In this document: positions 8,482 to 17,314 of the stretch, piece by piece
How the letters are laid out: every line of letters starts with the position of its first letter
How positions within the stretch are numbered: position 1 is the first letter of the stretch
NCBI GenBank assembly: GCA_002691605.1
Contig: NZID01000075.1
Location: forward strand, 1-35,418
Source of the DNA: Crocinitomicaceae bacterium
GTDB lineage: Bacteria > Bacteroidota > Bacteroidia > Flavobacteriales_D > Parvicellaceae
Direction: 5' to 3'
DNA: 35,418 bases
Notes under the pieces: model-generated
Seen by the model: only the letters and a program-made list of their open reading frames with translations
Told to the model about the DNA's origin: nothing
Databases searched by the model: none
Translations under genes and position numbers: made by a program

Positions 8482-10576
8482 TATTTTCAATCATAAAAAG
8501 AAAGGCGTATTCTAGTGCAATTTCTTTTATATATTCAAACCTACCACTTGCCCCTCCATGACCGGCTTTCATATTGGTTTTTAATAATAATAAATGATCG
8601 TCTGTTTTTTTAGTCCTCAATTTTGCAACCCACTTAGCAGGTTCCCAATATTGCACCTGGGAGTCATGAAGTCCGGTTGTGACCAGTAGATGAGGATAAT
8701 TCCTTTTTTTAACATTGTCATAAGGCGAATAGCTTTTCATATAATCATAATACTCTTTGTCATTTGGATTTCCCCATTCGTCATATTCACCTGTAGTTAA
8801 AGGAATGGACTCATCTAACATAGTAGTTACTACATCGACAAATGGAACATGGGCTATTACCCCATTATATAATTCAGGACTTATGTTGATAATAGCACCC
8901 ATCAAAAGACCTCCAGCACTCCCCCCAGCGGCATATAAATTTTCGTTAGTACAATAGTTTTCTTCAATTAAAAATTTACTACAATCTATAAAATCATAAA
9001 ATGTATTTTTCTTTTTAAGTAATTTACCGTTTTCATACCATTTTCTACCCATTTCTTCACCGCCTCTAATATGAGCAATTACAAAAATAAATCCTCTATT
9101 TAATAGGCTTAACCTATTGGTACTAAATGACGGATCTATACTGTAACCATAAGAACCATAAGCATAAAGTAAAGTCGGGTTTTTACCATCTTTTTTTATT
9201 CCTTTTTTATATACAATAGACATAGGAATTTGAGTTCCATCTCTTCCAGTTGCCCAAATTCTTTCTGCCACATAATCATTTTTATTATATCCACCAACAA
9301 CTTCTTTTTCTTTAAGAATGGTACTTTTTTTTGAATTCATATCATATTCAAATATGGTTCCAGGATTTGTCATAGAGTTGTAAGCATATCTTAATATAGA
9401 AGTATCCATAGTCAGATTTGAAGTAGTACCTACTACATAAGCTGGTTCCTTAAATGGAATGAAATGATTGGTTTGATCTTTTAAGTTCATTACATTTAGT
9501 CTAGTCAATCCATTTTCTCTTTCGGAGATCACTAAAAAGTCATTAAAAACATCTAATCCTTCAATTAATACACTATCTCTTCCAGAAATAAATTCTTTCC
9601 AATTTTCTTTATTTGTGCTGTCAATTGGACATCGTTTAATACTAAAGTTTGGATGATCTTGATTACTTACCACATAAAACTGATTATTTTGGTGAAATAT
9701 GCTATATTCTAAACCTCGAATTCTTTTTTGAAAAACTTTTGGAGTTTCGTAGGGAGAATTAGCAGGTATAAGTCTGTATTCATCTGACAAAGTACTTGAA
9801 GAATTTATAATTATGTAATCATTGGTTTTAGACTTGTATGCATAACAGGAAAAAGTTTCATCTTCTTCTTCAAAAATTAAAACATCTTTAGATTGGTCAG
9901 TCCCAATTTGGTGGGCATAAATTTGAAATGGTCTTAGAGTTTGTGGATCTTTTCTTCCATAAAAAATAGTTCTATTATCATTTGCAAATACAATGGAGCC
10001 AGTAGTATTTTTTAAAATTTCGTCAAAAAATTTATTGTATTTTAAGTCTTTTATTTTAATATCATAAATTCTTCTTGATAGAGTATCAAAACTATAAGCC
10101 ATGAAATTATTATTTTCTGAAATGTCATAGTCACCAATATTGTAAAAATCGAAACCTTTGGCAAGTTGATTGACGTTTAATAAAATCTCTTCCTTTTTAT
10201 CAGTTTTTGATTTTCTTAAGTAAATTGGATATTCAGACCCTTGTTCAAATCTTTTCCAATAATGAAAGCCGTTATATAAGTAAGGCACACTTTCGTCATC
10301 TTCTTTTATTCTAGACTTTAATTCAGAAAATAATTTTTTTTGAAATTCTTTGGTAGGTTCCATTTGAACATCAGTATATTTATTTTCTTCCTTTAAATAT
10401 TCTATTACTTTTGGATTTTTTCTGTCATTTAGCCAGTAGTATGGGTCAGTTCTTGAATCGTTATGAGCTGTTAAAATTTTGTTTTGAGCTTTACAAATTG
10501 GAACGTTAATTTTCTTGTTCATATTGGTTTGACAATTGAAAAATAAAAATACTAAAATGAAATATTGGAATTTCAT
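8471..10576 (-). CDS. S9A-family oligopeptidase (protease II / oligopeptidase B-like)
   Basis: A 701-residue serine peptidase with an N-terminal beta-propeller and a C-terminal alpha/beta-hydrolase domain. The catalytic triad is visible: Ser553 in GGSAGG, Asp638 in GLHDSQV and His673 in MKAGHGGASGRF. The last motif is typical of oligopeptidase B. It would cleave short peptides, probably after basic residues. A hydrophobic N-terminus (MKFQYFILVFLFFNC) directs export; Cys15 could be a lipidation site, though Asn at -1 makes a poor lipobox. It starts three bases after the UbiA stop and so appears to be the last gene of the mevalonate operon, with no evident functional link. It is convergent with aroK. 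Confidence 0.9.
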   Translation of the reverse strand: MKFQYFILVFLFFNCQTNMNKKINVPICKAQNKILTAHNDSRTDPYYWLNDRKNPKVIEYLKEENKYTDVQMEPTKEFQKKLFSELKSRIKEDDESVPYLYNGFHYWKRFEQGSEYPIYLRKSKTDKKEEILLNVNQLAKGFDFYNIGDYDISENNNFMAYSFDTLSRRIYDIKIKDLKYNKFFDEILKNTTGSIVFANDNRTIFYGRKDPQTLRPFQIYAHQIGTDQSKDVLIFEEEDETFSCYAYKSKTNDYIIINSSSTLSDEYRLIPANSPYETPKVFQKRIRGLEYSIFHQNNQFYVVSNQDHPNFSIKRCPIDSTNKENWKEFISGRDSVLIEGLDVFNDFLVISERENGLTRLNVMNLKDQTNHFIPFKEPAYVVGTTSNLTMDTSILRYAYNSMTNPGTIFEYDMNSKKSTILKEKEVVGGYNKNDYVAERIWATGRDGTQIPMSIVYKKGIKKDGKNPTLLYAYGSYGYSIDPSFSTNRLSLLNRGFIFVIAHIRGGEEMGRKWYENGKLLKKKNTFYDFIDCSKFLIEENYCTNENLYAAGGSAGGLLMGAIINISPELYNGVIAHVPFVDVVTTMLDESIPLTTGEYDEWGNPNDKEYYDYMKSYSPYDNVKKRNYPHLLVTTGLHDSQVQYWEPAKWVAKLRTKKTDDHLLLLKTNMKAGHGGASGRFEYIKEIALEYAFLFMIENINQ

Positions 10577-10579
10577 AAA

Positions 10580-11479
10580 TCAATATAAAACTATAGAAAA
10601 AATAGCTAGGCCAATCAAAAATTTATAGACAGTATTGATTTTATTAAATTGTGTTTTGGTTTTTGCATGATGTAGCAAATAAATAGCAAAAGAAATTACT
10701 GAAAAAGATAAAATAAAATAGTATGAAAATGATCTATTTAAAACAATTGGCAAAAGACTTAAAATTGCTAATAGAGAGCTAATCATTAAAAAGAAAATTA
10801 TGTATTTTGATTTTTTAATTCCAAAATATATGGGTATGCTTTTTTCACCAACTATTAAATCTCCTTTTAGAGAAATCATTTTTTTTATAATCTCTCTAGT
10901 CAAATCTATAGTGAAAATATAGGTGCTAAATAATGCTAATGTTAAATTAAATTTCAAATTGAATAATGCGATTCCTAAAAAAAAGCTGATAGTTAAAAAG
11001 GAGGCACTTATCTCCCCAAATAAAACTTTTTTTCTGAGTTTGTGAGAATAAATCCATAAGGCAACAATTAAAAAAATAGAAAAGATTAAAATCTTAGTAT
11101 TAATTAGAAAAGTAAGTGTTATTCCAAGAATATTACAAAGTATATATATATTTAAACAACTTCTTTTGCTAACTAATATATTAAAGTAGGTTTTTTCTGG
11201 TTGATTAATCATGTCTTTTTCAAAATCATAAAAAGCATTAATTAAGTAACCTCCCACTATGATTAAATCAATTGCTAGAACATAAAGATGTAAATGAATT
11301 CCTTTTTCTTGTATTAAAAAACTAAAAGAATTTTCATAAATAAATATCTGAATGGCATAAAGGCTTATGGTAATAAGCGATATATTATACCATCTAGCAA
11401 TGGAAAGAATTGCTAAGAATTTAATCAGTAATGACTTATTTTTATTCTTCGATATGGGTCTAGAATCTGTGGATGACAT
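10580..11479 (-). CDS. UbiA-family prenyltransferase (geranylgeranylglycerol-phosphate geranylgeranyltransferase-like)
   Basis: A 299-residue membrane protein with about eight hydrophobic segments. The first prenyl-diphosphate motif NxxxDxxxD is intact in NAFYDFEKD (Asn81, Asp85, Asp89). The second motif region, DLTREIIKKMISLKGD (192-207), aligns with the DxxREIxKDxED.xGD of DGGGP-synthase-like members, but KMIS stands where the family usually has DxED-type acidic residues. Catalysis or specificity may therefore be altered. The gene overlaps the mevalonate kinase-like gene by 20 bp and is the only prenyl-consuming enzyme in the operon. Related Bacteroidota genes are often annotated as archaeal-type ether-lipid prenyltransferases; the true acceptor is unknown. 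Confidence 0.82.
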   Translation of the reverse strand: MSSTDSRPISKNKNKSLLIKFLAILSIARWYNISLITISLYAIQIFIYENSFSFLIQEKGIHLHLYVLAIDLIIVGGYLINAFYDFEKDMINQPEKTYFNILVSKRSCLNIYILCNILGITLTFLINTKILIFSIFLIVALWIYSHKLRKKVLFGEISASFLTISFFLGIALFNLKFNLTLALFSTYIFTIDLTREIIKKMISLKGDLIVGEKSIPIYFGIKKSKYIIFFLMISSLLAILSLLPIVLNRSFSYYFILSFSVISFAIYLLHHAKTKTQFNKINTVYKFLIGLAIFSIVLY

Positions 11480-12407
11480 CTAGTTGATAACTACTCAATT
11501 TGTTTTGGGCTTTTGTAAAATCTTTGGTGAAGCCCAATATGTATCCACCTCCACCAGAACCACAAAGTTTTAAGTAATATGAGTTGCTATCAATTCCCTC
11601 TTTCCATAGTTTTCTATAAAGCTTGGGTATCATAGGTTGAAAATTTTCGTATAATACTTTAGAAAGAGATTTAACATTTTTAAGTAGTGCTTGCCCTTCA
11701 TTTTTTAAGAAGGCTTCAATACTTGCATCGTTGTATTTTTTAAATTTATTTTTAAGCATGTTACGAAAGCCCTCTTCTTTACATTTCTCAAGGAAATGTT
11801 GAACCAGAGGCTGTGTATTTCCAACTTCTCCAGTATTAAGTAAAAAAACTGCTCCTTTTCCTTGGTTAGAGTTAGGTATTCCTACAGTTCCTAATTCATT
11901 TTTAGATTTTATTAAAATTGGTAAATTTAAGTAGCAGATTAAAGGGTCTAATCCTGAACTAGTACCATGATAATAACTTTCTAAACAACTAAATATATTT
12001 TTTAGTTCTATAATCTTTTCGTTTTCTAGGGTTTTATTAGCTGGAATTTTGTTTTCCGAGCAATATTTATCGTATGTGGCTGCAACAATTGCTCCTGAAC
12101 TTCCAATTCCAAAACCTTGAGGAATTGAAGAATCAAAATATAAATGGTTATTCAAGTCGTTTTCAAATGCTTTCAGATTTAATTTACAGGGAAGAGCATT
12201 GTTTTTTTCTAAATCTTTTAAGTGCAATAAAAACTGAGATAGTTGGTGGTTGGATTTAATTGATTTGGAATTTTTTTCGTCAAACAAAAACTGGCCGTTG
12301 TAGTCCGAATAGGGTATAGATAATCCCATAGAATCTTGAATGATTCCATATTCTCCGAATAACAAAATTTTACTGTAATATAAAGATTCTTTAAGCATAG
12401 CTTTCAT
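11460..12407 (-). CDS. GHMP kinase, probable mevalonate kinase
   Basis: A 315-residue GHMP-fold kinase. It has an N-terminal motif KILLFGEYGII (13-23), the ATP-binding loop IPQGFGIGSSGA (95-106), the segment YHGTSSGLDPLICY and a C-terminal glycine-rich motif LCGSGGGGYILGF. By position and motifs it should phosphorylate mevalonate or phosphomevalonate. With the GYDIA kinase of the same operon it would supply both phosphorylations ahead of MvaD. Which kinase does which step cannot be read from the sequence. The start is ATG 12407, with a second in-frame ATG at 12398. Both lie inside the end of mvaD (overlap of 17 or 8 bp), and its own end overlaps the UbiA gene by 20 bp. Confidence 0.85.
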   Translation of the reverse strand: MKAMLKESLYYSKILLFGEYGIIQDSMGLSIPYSDYNGQFLFDEKNSKSIKSNHQLSQFLLHLKDLEKNNALPCKLNLKAFENDLNNHLYFDSSIPQGFGIGSSGAIVAATYDKYCSENKIPANKTLENEKIIELKNIFSCLESYYHGTSSGLDPLICYLNLPILIKSKNELGTVGIPNSNQGKGAVFLLNTGEVGNTQPLVQHFLEKCKEEGFRNMLKNKFKKYNDASIEAFLKNEGQALLKNVKSLSKVLYENFQPMIPKLYRKLWKEGIDSNSYYLKLCGSGGGGYILGFTKDFTKAQNKLSSYQLDVIHRF

Positions 12408-13470
12408 TTAAAATTTTAGCTCCGCTACCAACTTCATCGCAAATATACTGTTGATTTTCGCAAAAAACAATTAAATCTGACTTGATAAAGTTCATAACAG
12501 ATTGTTGATAATCCTTTGGATATAAAAGATGTACATTAGCTCCAGCATCTAAGGTGAAACTCAATGGTATTTTGGAATTTGTCCTAAAATCCCAAATTTT
12601 CTCAATTGTTGACAATGTACCTTCTTTCATTAAAATAAAATAAGGATTGGAAGTCATCATCATTGCGTGTAGGGTTAAGGCCTCACTTTCAGTTAATAAT
12701 ATAAATTTTTCTAAATCTCCACTTTTCAAAATAGCAACAAGTTCTTTAAGGTGTTGATTTGCTTGATGGTATCTTTTTTTAGAAAATGGATGATTATGCA
12801 TTAAATTATGACCGACAGATGAGCTAACTTTTTTAATTCCTTTGTCAATAAGTAAAATAGTATCTTGATAATTTTCAAAAACATGGTGAATAGATTTATA
12901 CTCTAATGCCCATTCGTTACATGAATTTTTAATATCTTGATGAAAGCCCCAAATTGCACAAGGACCATAAAGTGATCTACTAGCACTGCCAGAACCAAGT
13001 CTGCTCAAAAAAGAGGCTTTCAAATATTTGTCAGTATTGGATAAGCCAGTAATTTTTTGTTCTAATTGCGAAATTGCTAGCGAAAGTGCACTAAATCCTG
13101 ATGCAGATGACGCAATTCCACTACTATGAGGAAATGTGTTAATAGTATTTATTTCAATTTTATATTCAAAAATAAAAGGAACCCAGTCCTTAATTCTCAA
13201 AAAGAACGCATCTAATTTAGGTAAGAAGTCGGGGTTTAATTGGCCATTAATTTTAAATGAAAATGAGAACCCTTCACTTTTTACAAACTTAATTGAAGTA
13301 ATGGTGTGGCAATTTTTTAAAGTAAAACTTAGGGAGGGATTGGTAGGAATTTGTACTGGTTTTTTACCCCAATATTTTACTAAAGCTATATTGGATGGAC
13401 TTTGACTAGTTATTTCTCCAGAAATAGGTAATTCTTGTTTTGAATTGTATTTTAAATTAGATGGGTTCAA
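12391..13470 (-). CDS. mvaD: Diphosphomevalonate decarboxylase
   Basis: A 359-residue GHMP-superfamily enzyme that decarboxylates mevalonate diphosphate to isopentenyl diphosphate with ATP. Family signatures are present: NIALVKYWGKK (27-37), the ATP loop FPHSSGIASSASGFSALSLA (about 111-130), the RLGSGSASRSLYG motif and a C-terminal LDAGANVHLLY. The start is TTG at 13470. It overlaps the TGA of the GYDIA kinase as TTGA, and no ATG occurs until the middle of the protein. It is the third gene of the mevalonate operon and overlaps the mevalonate kinase-like gene. The identification is firm because the KYWGK motif is specific to this enzyme within the superfamily. Confidence 0.94.
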   Translation of the reverse strand: MNPSNLKYNSKQELPISGEITSQSPSNIALVKYWGKKPVQIPTNPSLSFTLKNCHTITSIKFVKSEGFSFSFKINGQLNPDFLPKLDAFFLRIKDWVPFIFEYKIEINTINTFPHSSGIASSASGFSALSLAISQLEQKITGLSNTDKYLKASFLSRLGSGSASRSLYGPCAIWGFHQDIKNSCNEWALEYKSIHHVFENYQDTILLIDKGIKKVSSSVGHNLMHNHPFSKKRYHQANQHLKELVAILKSGDLEKFILLTESEALTLHAMMMTSNPYFILMKEGTLSTIEKIWDFRTNSKIPLSFTLDAGANVHLLYPKDYQQSVMNFIKSDLIVFCENQQYICDEVGSGAKILNESYA

Positions 13471-14375
13471 GATGCTATTTTCAAATTAGATGTTTTAACC
13501 ATTTCTTCAAATTCAAAAATGGTTTTAAAGCCTTTCTCAATAAAATAATTTTTATTGTTTCTAGTAGCCATAATAAAATCTCCGCCCCAAGCTCCCAATG
13601 ATTTAATAGATCCTTCAAACTCAGAGAAATACTTTTGCTTAACGGGTGTAATTCCTAGCTGAGAACTAATTATTGACTCGTGAATACTGATTTGATTTTC
13701 AAAATCATCTAAAGAACTGGAATCTATAATATTACAAGTGATTTTGGAAATGTCTTCAATTAATTTTGAATTTTTATTCAATTCATTAAAACGATTAATT
13801 TCAGAGTAGCTTTTTTGTTTTTTATTTAAAAAAATGAATAAAATTTCATTTTTAAAATTAGGACTCCAGTTTACGGGTTTTGAAATAGGTTTATCGTTGA
13901 CTAATTGGTAGGTAATGGGAGAATGATGTAAAGTACATGCAATATCATACCCACTTCCATTGGTAGTTGAAAAATGAATTTCATATGGATTTATTTGATA
14001 AAGCTGTGCGATGTTATTTAATAATGTAGAACTAGATCCTAACCCCCAATTATTTGGGAACTCAAGATGACAAGAAATGGTCCCTTTTATTTTTTTTTTA
14101 GTTATTTGATAACAAGTCTTCAGGATTTTACGAATCCAATTTACAGTATTTGAATCGGAAAATTCCAAAATTTCAAGATTTTCGGAATTAAAAGTGGTCT
14201 CAAACCATACTTCTCCTTTACTATTAAAACTTTGCCAGTTTATAGTAGATTCCGTATGTTCTTCATAAATTAAAGACTGACCAAACTTACATGGTACTGC
14301 AAGGGAAAGGGCCCCATCTAAAACAAGGTACTCTCCAGTGATTAATAATTTTCCGTTAGAATAAAATTTTTTCAA
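13467..14375 (-). CDS. GYDIA-family GHMP kinase, candidate phosphomevalonate kinase
   Basis: A 302-residue GHMP kinase. The N-terminal motif is GKLLITGEYLVLDGA (8-22), the ATP loop NNWGLGSSSTLLN is at 108-120, and GSGYDIA (140-146) is the motif that names the group in Bacteroidota. A C-terminal stretch LGAWGGDFIMA corresponds to the last GHMP motif. It sits between HMG-CoA reductase and mvaD, with which it shares overlapping stop/start TTGA sequences on both sides. The pathway needs two kinases and the operon has two, so one of them should act on phosphomevalonate. I infer this one, without direct evidence. The start is TTG; no upstream ATG fits. Confidence 0.85.
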   Translation of the reverse strand: MKKFYSNGKLLITGEYLVLDGALSLAVPCKFGQSLIYEEHTESTINWQSFNSKGEVWFETTFNSENLEILEFSDSNTVNWIRKILKTCYQITKKKIKGTISCHLEFPNNWGLGSSSTLLNNIAQLYQINPYEIHFSTTNGSGYDIACTLHHSPITYQLVNDKPISKPVNWSPNFKNEILFIFLNKKQKSYSEINRFNELNKNSKLIEDISKITCNIIDSSSLDDFENQISIHESIISSQLGITPVKQKYFSEFEGSIKSLGAWGGDFIMATRNNKNYFIEKGFKTIFEFEEMVKTSNLKIAS

Positions 14376-15724
14376 TTTTTTTTGATAATTGTATTTTCTT
14401 TTTCAACCCCTCTTATCTTATTGAATAAGTTTACAACTGCACGGTGTTCTACTACTTTATCCTTAAAATGATCCTTAATGAGTTCAATTTCAGTCTTATC
14501 AGCTCCTAATTGATTAAGTATGTTTAATAAATGCATTTTCATATGCCCTTTTTGAATTCCGGTAGTAACTAATGATCGTAAAGCACCAAAATTTTGAGCT
14601 AAACCCGCAGCAGCAATTATTTCCATTAGTTTTTCTGCATTTGGATTTCCTAAAAGTTGATGTGAAAATTTCACCATTGGATGCAATGAGGTCAAACCAC
14701 CTACAGTTCCTACGGCAAGGGGTATTTCAATCCAAAATTTAAATTGGCCATTTTTGATTTCTACATTAGTCAAACTTTTATATTGGCCACTTTTAGAAGC
14801 ATAAGTATGACCACAAGCTTCTACAGCTCTAAAATCATTTCCGGTGGCTATGACAACAGCATCAATACCATTAAAAATTCCTTTGTTATGAGTAGTTGCT
14901 CGGTAAGGCTCAATATTGGCTACATGAATAGCTTGTTGAAATTTTTTAGCAAATTCATTACTATCAACTTTTGGATCATCTGATAATTCATCTACTTTAC
15001 AATTAACTTCACACTTTACAATACATTCTGGAGTATAATTACTCAAAATGCACATTATGATAGTAATTTTTTTCTCCTTTTCAGATAAGTTACTTTCTTG
15101 TAATTCTCTTTCTAAAATTTTTGAAAATTTTTCTAATAAACTATTAATGAAATTGGCTCCCATAGCATCACAGGTTTCAAACTTAGCCTGAAGTTGGTAA
15201 TAATTAGGCTCTAAATCAGATCGGTTGATAACATCTATTTCAAGAATTCCACCTCCTCTTTTTTTCATGTTTCTAGTTAGATCTTCTGTTTCTTTAAAAA
15301 ATTTTGATTTAATTGTTTCTACAAAATCTTTCAAAATTTTAAAATCTCCATACCAAGCAAAATGAACATGACCAATTTTAGTTGTTGAAATTACAGTTGA
15401 CTTAAATCCACCTCTTTCCATCCAGAAAGAAGCATTTTTGGAAGCTGCAGCGACCACCGAACTTTCTTCGATGGCCATAGGGATACAGTAGATTTTATCA
15501 TTTATCAAAAAATTTGGAGCAACTCCAAATGGAATATAAAAATTAGTAATAGTATTTTCTATAAATTCGTCGTGAATTTTTTGAACTTTTGAGTCCTCAT
15601 GCCAATAACTTTTTAAAAGATGGATGAATTGTTCATCGCCATCTAAATATTCATTGGTGATCCATTCTATTTTAGCTTCTTTAGAGAACTTGGAGAATCC
15701 TTTGATGGCTTTGTTATTTGACAT
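14372..15724 (-). CDS. mvaA: Hydroxymethylglutaryl-CoA reductase, class II type
   Basis: A 450-residue HMG-CoA reductase that reduces HMG-CoA to mevalonate, the committed step of the pathway. Catalytic elements are visible: the Glu pair 86-87 in IPMAIEESSVVAAAS, the Lys in TTHNKGIFNGID, the Asp in ATGNDFRAVEACGH and His394 in QKGHMKMHLLN. The GHM....H arrangement and the absence of a membrane domain indicate a soluble class II enzyme; the preferred cofactor cannot be told. It is the first gene of a six-gene operon. Upstream are a TATATTTG -7-like box (15753-15760) and an 18-bp palindrome (15736-15753) that together look like a regulated promoter. Confidence 0.93.
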   Translation of the reverse strand: MSNNKAIKGFSKFSKEAKIEWITNEYLDGDEQFIHLLKSYWHEDSKVQKIHDEFIENTITNFYIPFGVAPNFLINDKIYCIPMAIEESSVVAAASKNASFWMERGGFKSTVISTTKIGHVHFAWYGDFKILKDFVETIKSKFFKETEDLTRNMKKRGGGILEIDVINRSDLEPNYYQLQAKFETCDAMGANFINSLLEKFSKILERELQESNLSEKEKKITIIMCILSNYTPECIVKCEVNCKVDELSDDPKVDSNEFAKKFQQAIHVANIEPYRATTHNKGIFNGIDAVVIATGNDFRAVEACGHTYASKSGQYKSLTNVEIKNGQFKFWIEIPLAVGTVGGLTSLHPMVKFSHQLLGNPNAEKLMEIIAAAGLAQNFGALRSLVTTGIQKGHMKMHLLNILNQLGADKTEIELIKDHFKDKVVEHRAVVNLFNKIRGVEKENTIIKKN

Positions 15725-15735
15725 TTGAGCAATAA

Positions 15736-15753
15736 GTTAAACAAGTGTTTAAC
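15736..15753. promoter_or_regulatory. 18-bp palindromic operator candidate of the mevalonate operon
   Basis: On the minus strand GTTAAACACTTGTTTAAC has perfect 8-bp arms around a two-base centre. It lies 12-29 bases upstream of the HMG-CoA reductase start and abuts the downstream edge of a -7-like box. A bound repressor would cover the transcription start. The size and symmetry resemble TetR-family operators; the cognate regulator is not in the window. Confidence 0.55.
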
Positions 15754-15760
15754 AAATATA
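15753..15760 (-). promoter_or_regulatory. -7 promoter box of the mevalonate operon
   Basis: TATATTTG on the minus strand matches the Bacteroidota -7 consensus TAnnTTTG exactly, 28 bases before the HMG-CoA reductase ATG. I could not identify a convincing -33 element at the usual spacing. Confidence 0.45.
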
Positions 15761-15865
15761 TCAAATTATTAAACAAAATGGATTTTACAGGCTAAGAAAT
15801 AAAAATTATTTGTAATAATAAATATCAAGTAAGTTGGTATTGATTTTTTTGATTAAATTAAATTC

Positions 15866-17293
15866 ATGAATAAAAAAACAAATATTGGTGCATTTTCTAC
15901 GCTAATTTCCATCTTTTTCTTTTGGGGATTTGTAGCGGCAAGTAATGACATTCTAATTCCTGTCTTCAAAAAAGCCTTGAATCTTAGTCAAATGGAATCT
16001 CAACTGATTTCATTAGCTTTTTATATTGCCTATACAGTTGGGTCCTTGCTATATTTTGGTATATCATCTTTTATCAAAAAAGACATTTTAAATTTAATTG
16101 GATATAGAAATGGTTTATCTCTTGGTTTGATTATTTCGGCTTTGGGAACTTTATTATTTATTCCTGCTTCCAATAATGAATCTTTTCCATTACTTATTTC
16201 TGGATTATTTATTGTTGGTTTGGGTTTTTCCTTACAACAAATTGCTGCTAATCCATTAGCTATTCAAATGGGAGATCCATCAAAGGGGAATATGAGATTG
16301 AGTTTAGCTGGTGGAATCAATAATGTTGGAACTACTATTGGACCAGTTATAGTCTCGTTTGCTATTTTTGGAAGTCTTTCTTCAGGATCAACTAACCTTA
16401 ATTTACAAGCAGTACAAACCCCTTATTTATTCCTAGGAGCTGCATTTGTTGTAGCTGCTGTTTTTTTTAAGTTTTCATCTGTTCCCGACCGTTTAAATGA
16501 AGAAAAAGAGAGTAGCAGAAATAATATAGTTCAAACGCTAAAATATCCGCAAGTACTTTTAGGAATGATTGCTATTTTTCTATATGTAGGGGTAGAAGTT
16601 TCAACAGCAAGTAATCTTCCAGAATTTATGAAGCAAGAATTGGCAACCCAAGAAAGTGGTGTAGCTCCTTTCGTTTCTTTGTTTTGGGCCAGTTTAATGA
16701 TTGGCAGATGGACATCTGCAGCTGGAGCTTTTAATATCTCCAAAAATTGGAAATCAATATTGGGTTTGGTTCTTCCATTTGTAGCTTTTGGTATATTCTT
16801 TTTTGTTAATTGGATAGCTGGAAATGAAATGGAACAATTTTTTCCTTATACCTCACTTGTAGTGCTATTAATTTTTGCGGATAAATTAAGTAAAGGCAAT
16901 CCCGTAAGCCAAATAATGATTTACTCAGGAATTGGAATTTTAGCTTTAATAATCGGAATTTTTTCTGGTGGTATAATAAGTGTTTTTGCTTTTATAGCAG
17001 TTGGTTTATTTTGCAGTACACTTTGGCCATGTATTTTTACTCTAGGAATTGCAGGCTTAAAAGAAAAAACCAATACGGGCTCAAGCTTATTAATTATGAT
17101 GATAATGGGAGGGGGATTTATTTCTACATTACAAGGGGCGTTAGCTCATGATGACTTATTGGGAATTCAACATTCTTATTGGGTAGGAGTATTATGTTTT
17201 GTGTATCTATTTTTCTTTGCTTTTATAATAAATAAAAAATTAAAAGAACAAGGTGTGGATTTAAATACTTCAACGGATCCCTTAGCACATTAA
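15866..17293 (+). CDS. FucP-like sugar MFS transporter (FHS family)
   Basis: A 475-residue, 12-helix major facilitator of the fucose/glucose/galactose:H+ symporter type. The first helix carries the family signature FFFWGFVAASNDILIPVFK, followed by LAFYIAYTVGSLLYFG, and the middle has LSLAGGINNVGTTIGP. The C-terminal half includes GLFCSTLWPCIFTLGIAGLKEKTNTGSS. It would import a monosaccharide across the inner membrane. Its GH92 neighbour is only 21 bp downstream on the same strand, so mannose released from glycans is a plausible substrate. GlcNAc from the GH20 enzyme is an alternative. No SusC/SusD pair accompanies the cluster. The start ATG 15866 faces the mevalonate operon across a 141-bp divergent region. 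Confidence 0.87.
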   Translation: MNKKTNIGAFSTLISIFFFWGFVAASNDILIPVFKKALNLSQMESQLISLAFYIAYTVGSLLYFGISSFIKKDILNLIGYRNGLSLGLIISALGTLLFIPASNNESFPLLISGLFIVGLGFSLQQIAANPLAIQMGDPSKGNMRLSLAGGINNVGTTIGPVIVSFAIFGSLSSGSTNLNLQAVQTPYLFLGAAFVVAAVFFKFSSVPDRLNEEKESSRNNIVQTLKYPQVLLGMIAIFLYVGVEVSTASNLPEFMKQELATQESGVAPFVSLFWASLMIGRWTSAAGAFNISKNWKSILGLVLPFVAFGIFFFVNWIAGNEMEQFFPYTSLVVLLIFADKLSKGNPVSQIMIYSGIGILALIIGIFSGGIISVFAFIAVGLFCSTLWPCIFTLGIAGLKEKTNTGSSLLIMMIMGGGFISTLQGALAHDDLLGIQHSYWVGVLCFVYLFFFAFIINKKLKEQGVDLNTSTDPLAH

Positions 17294-17314
17294 AATTAAA
17301 TTTATAGTATAAAA

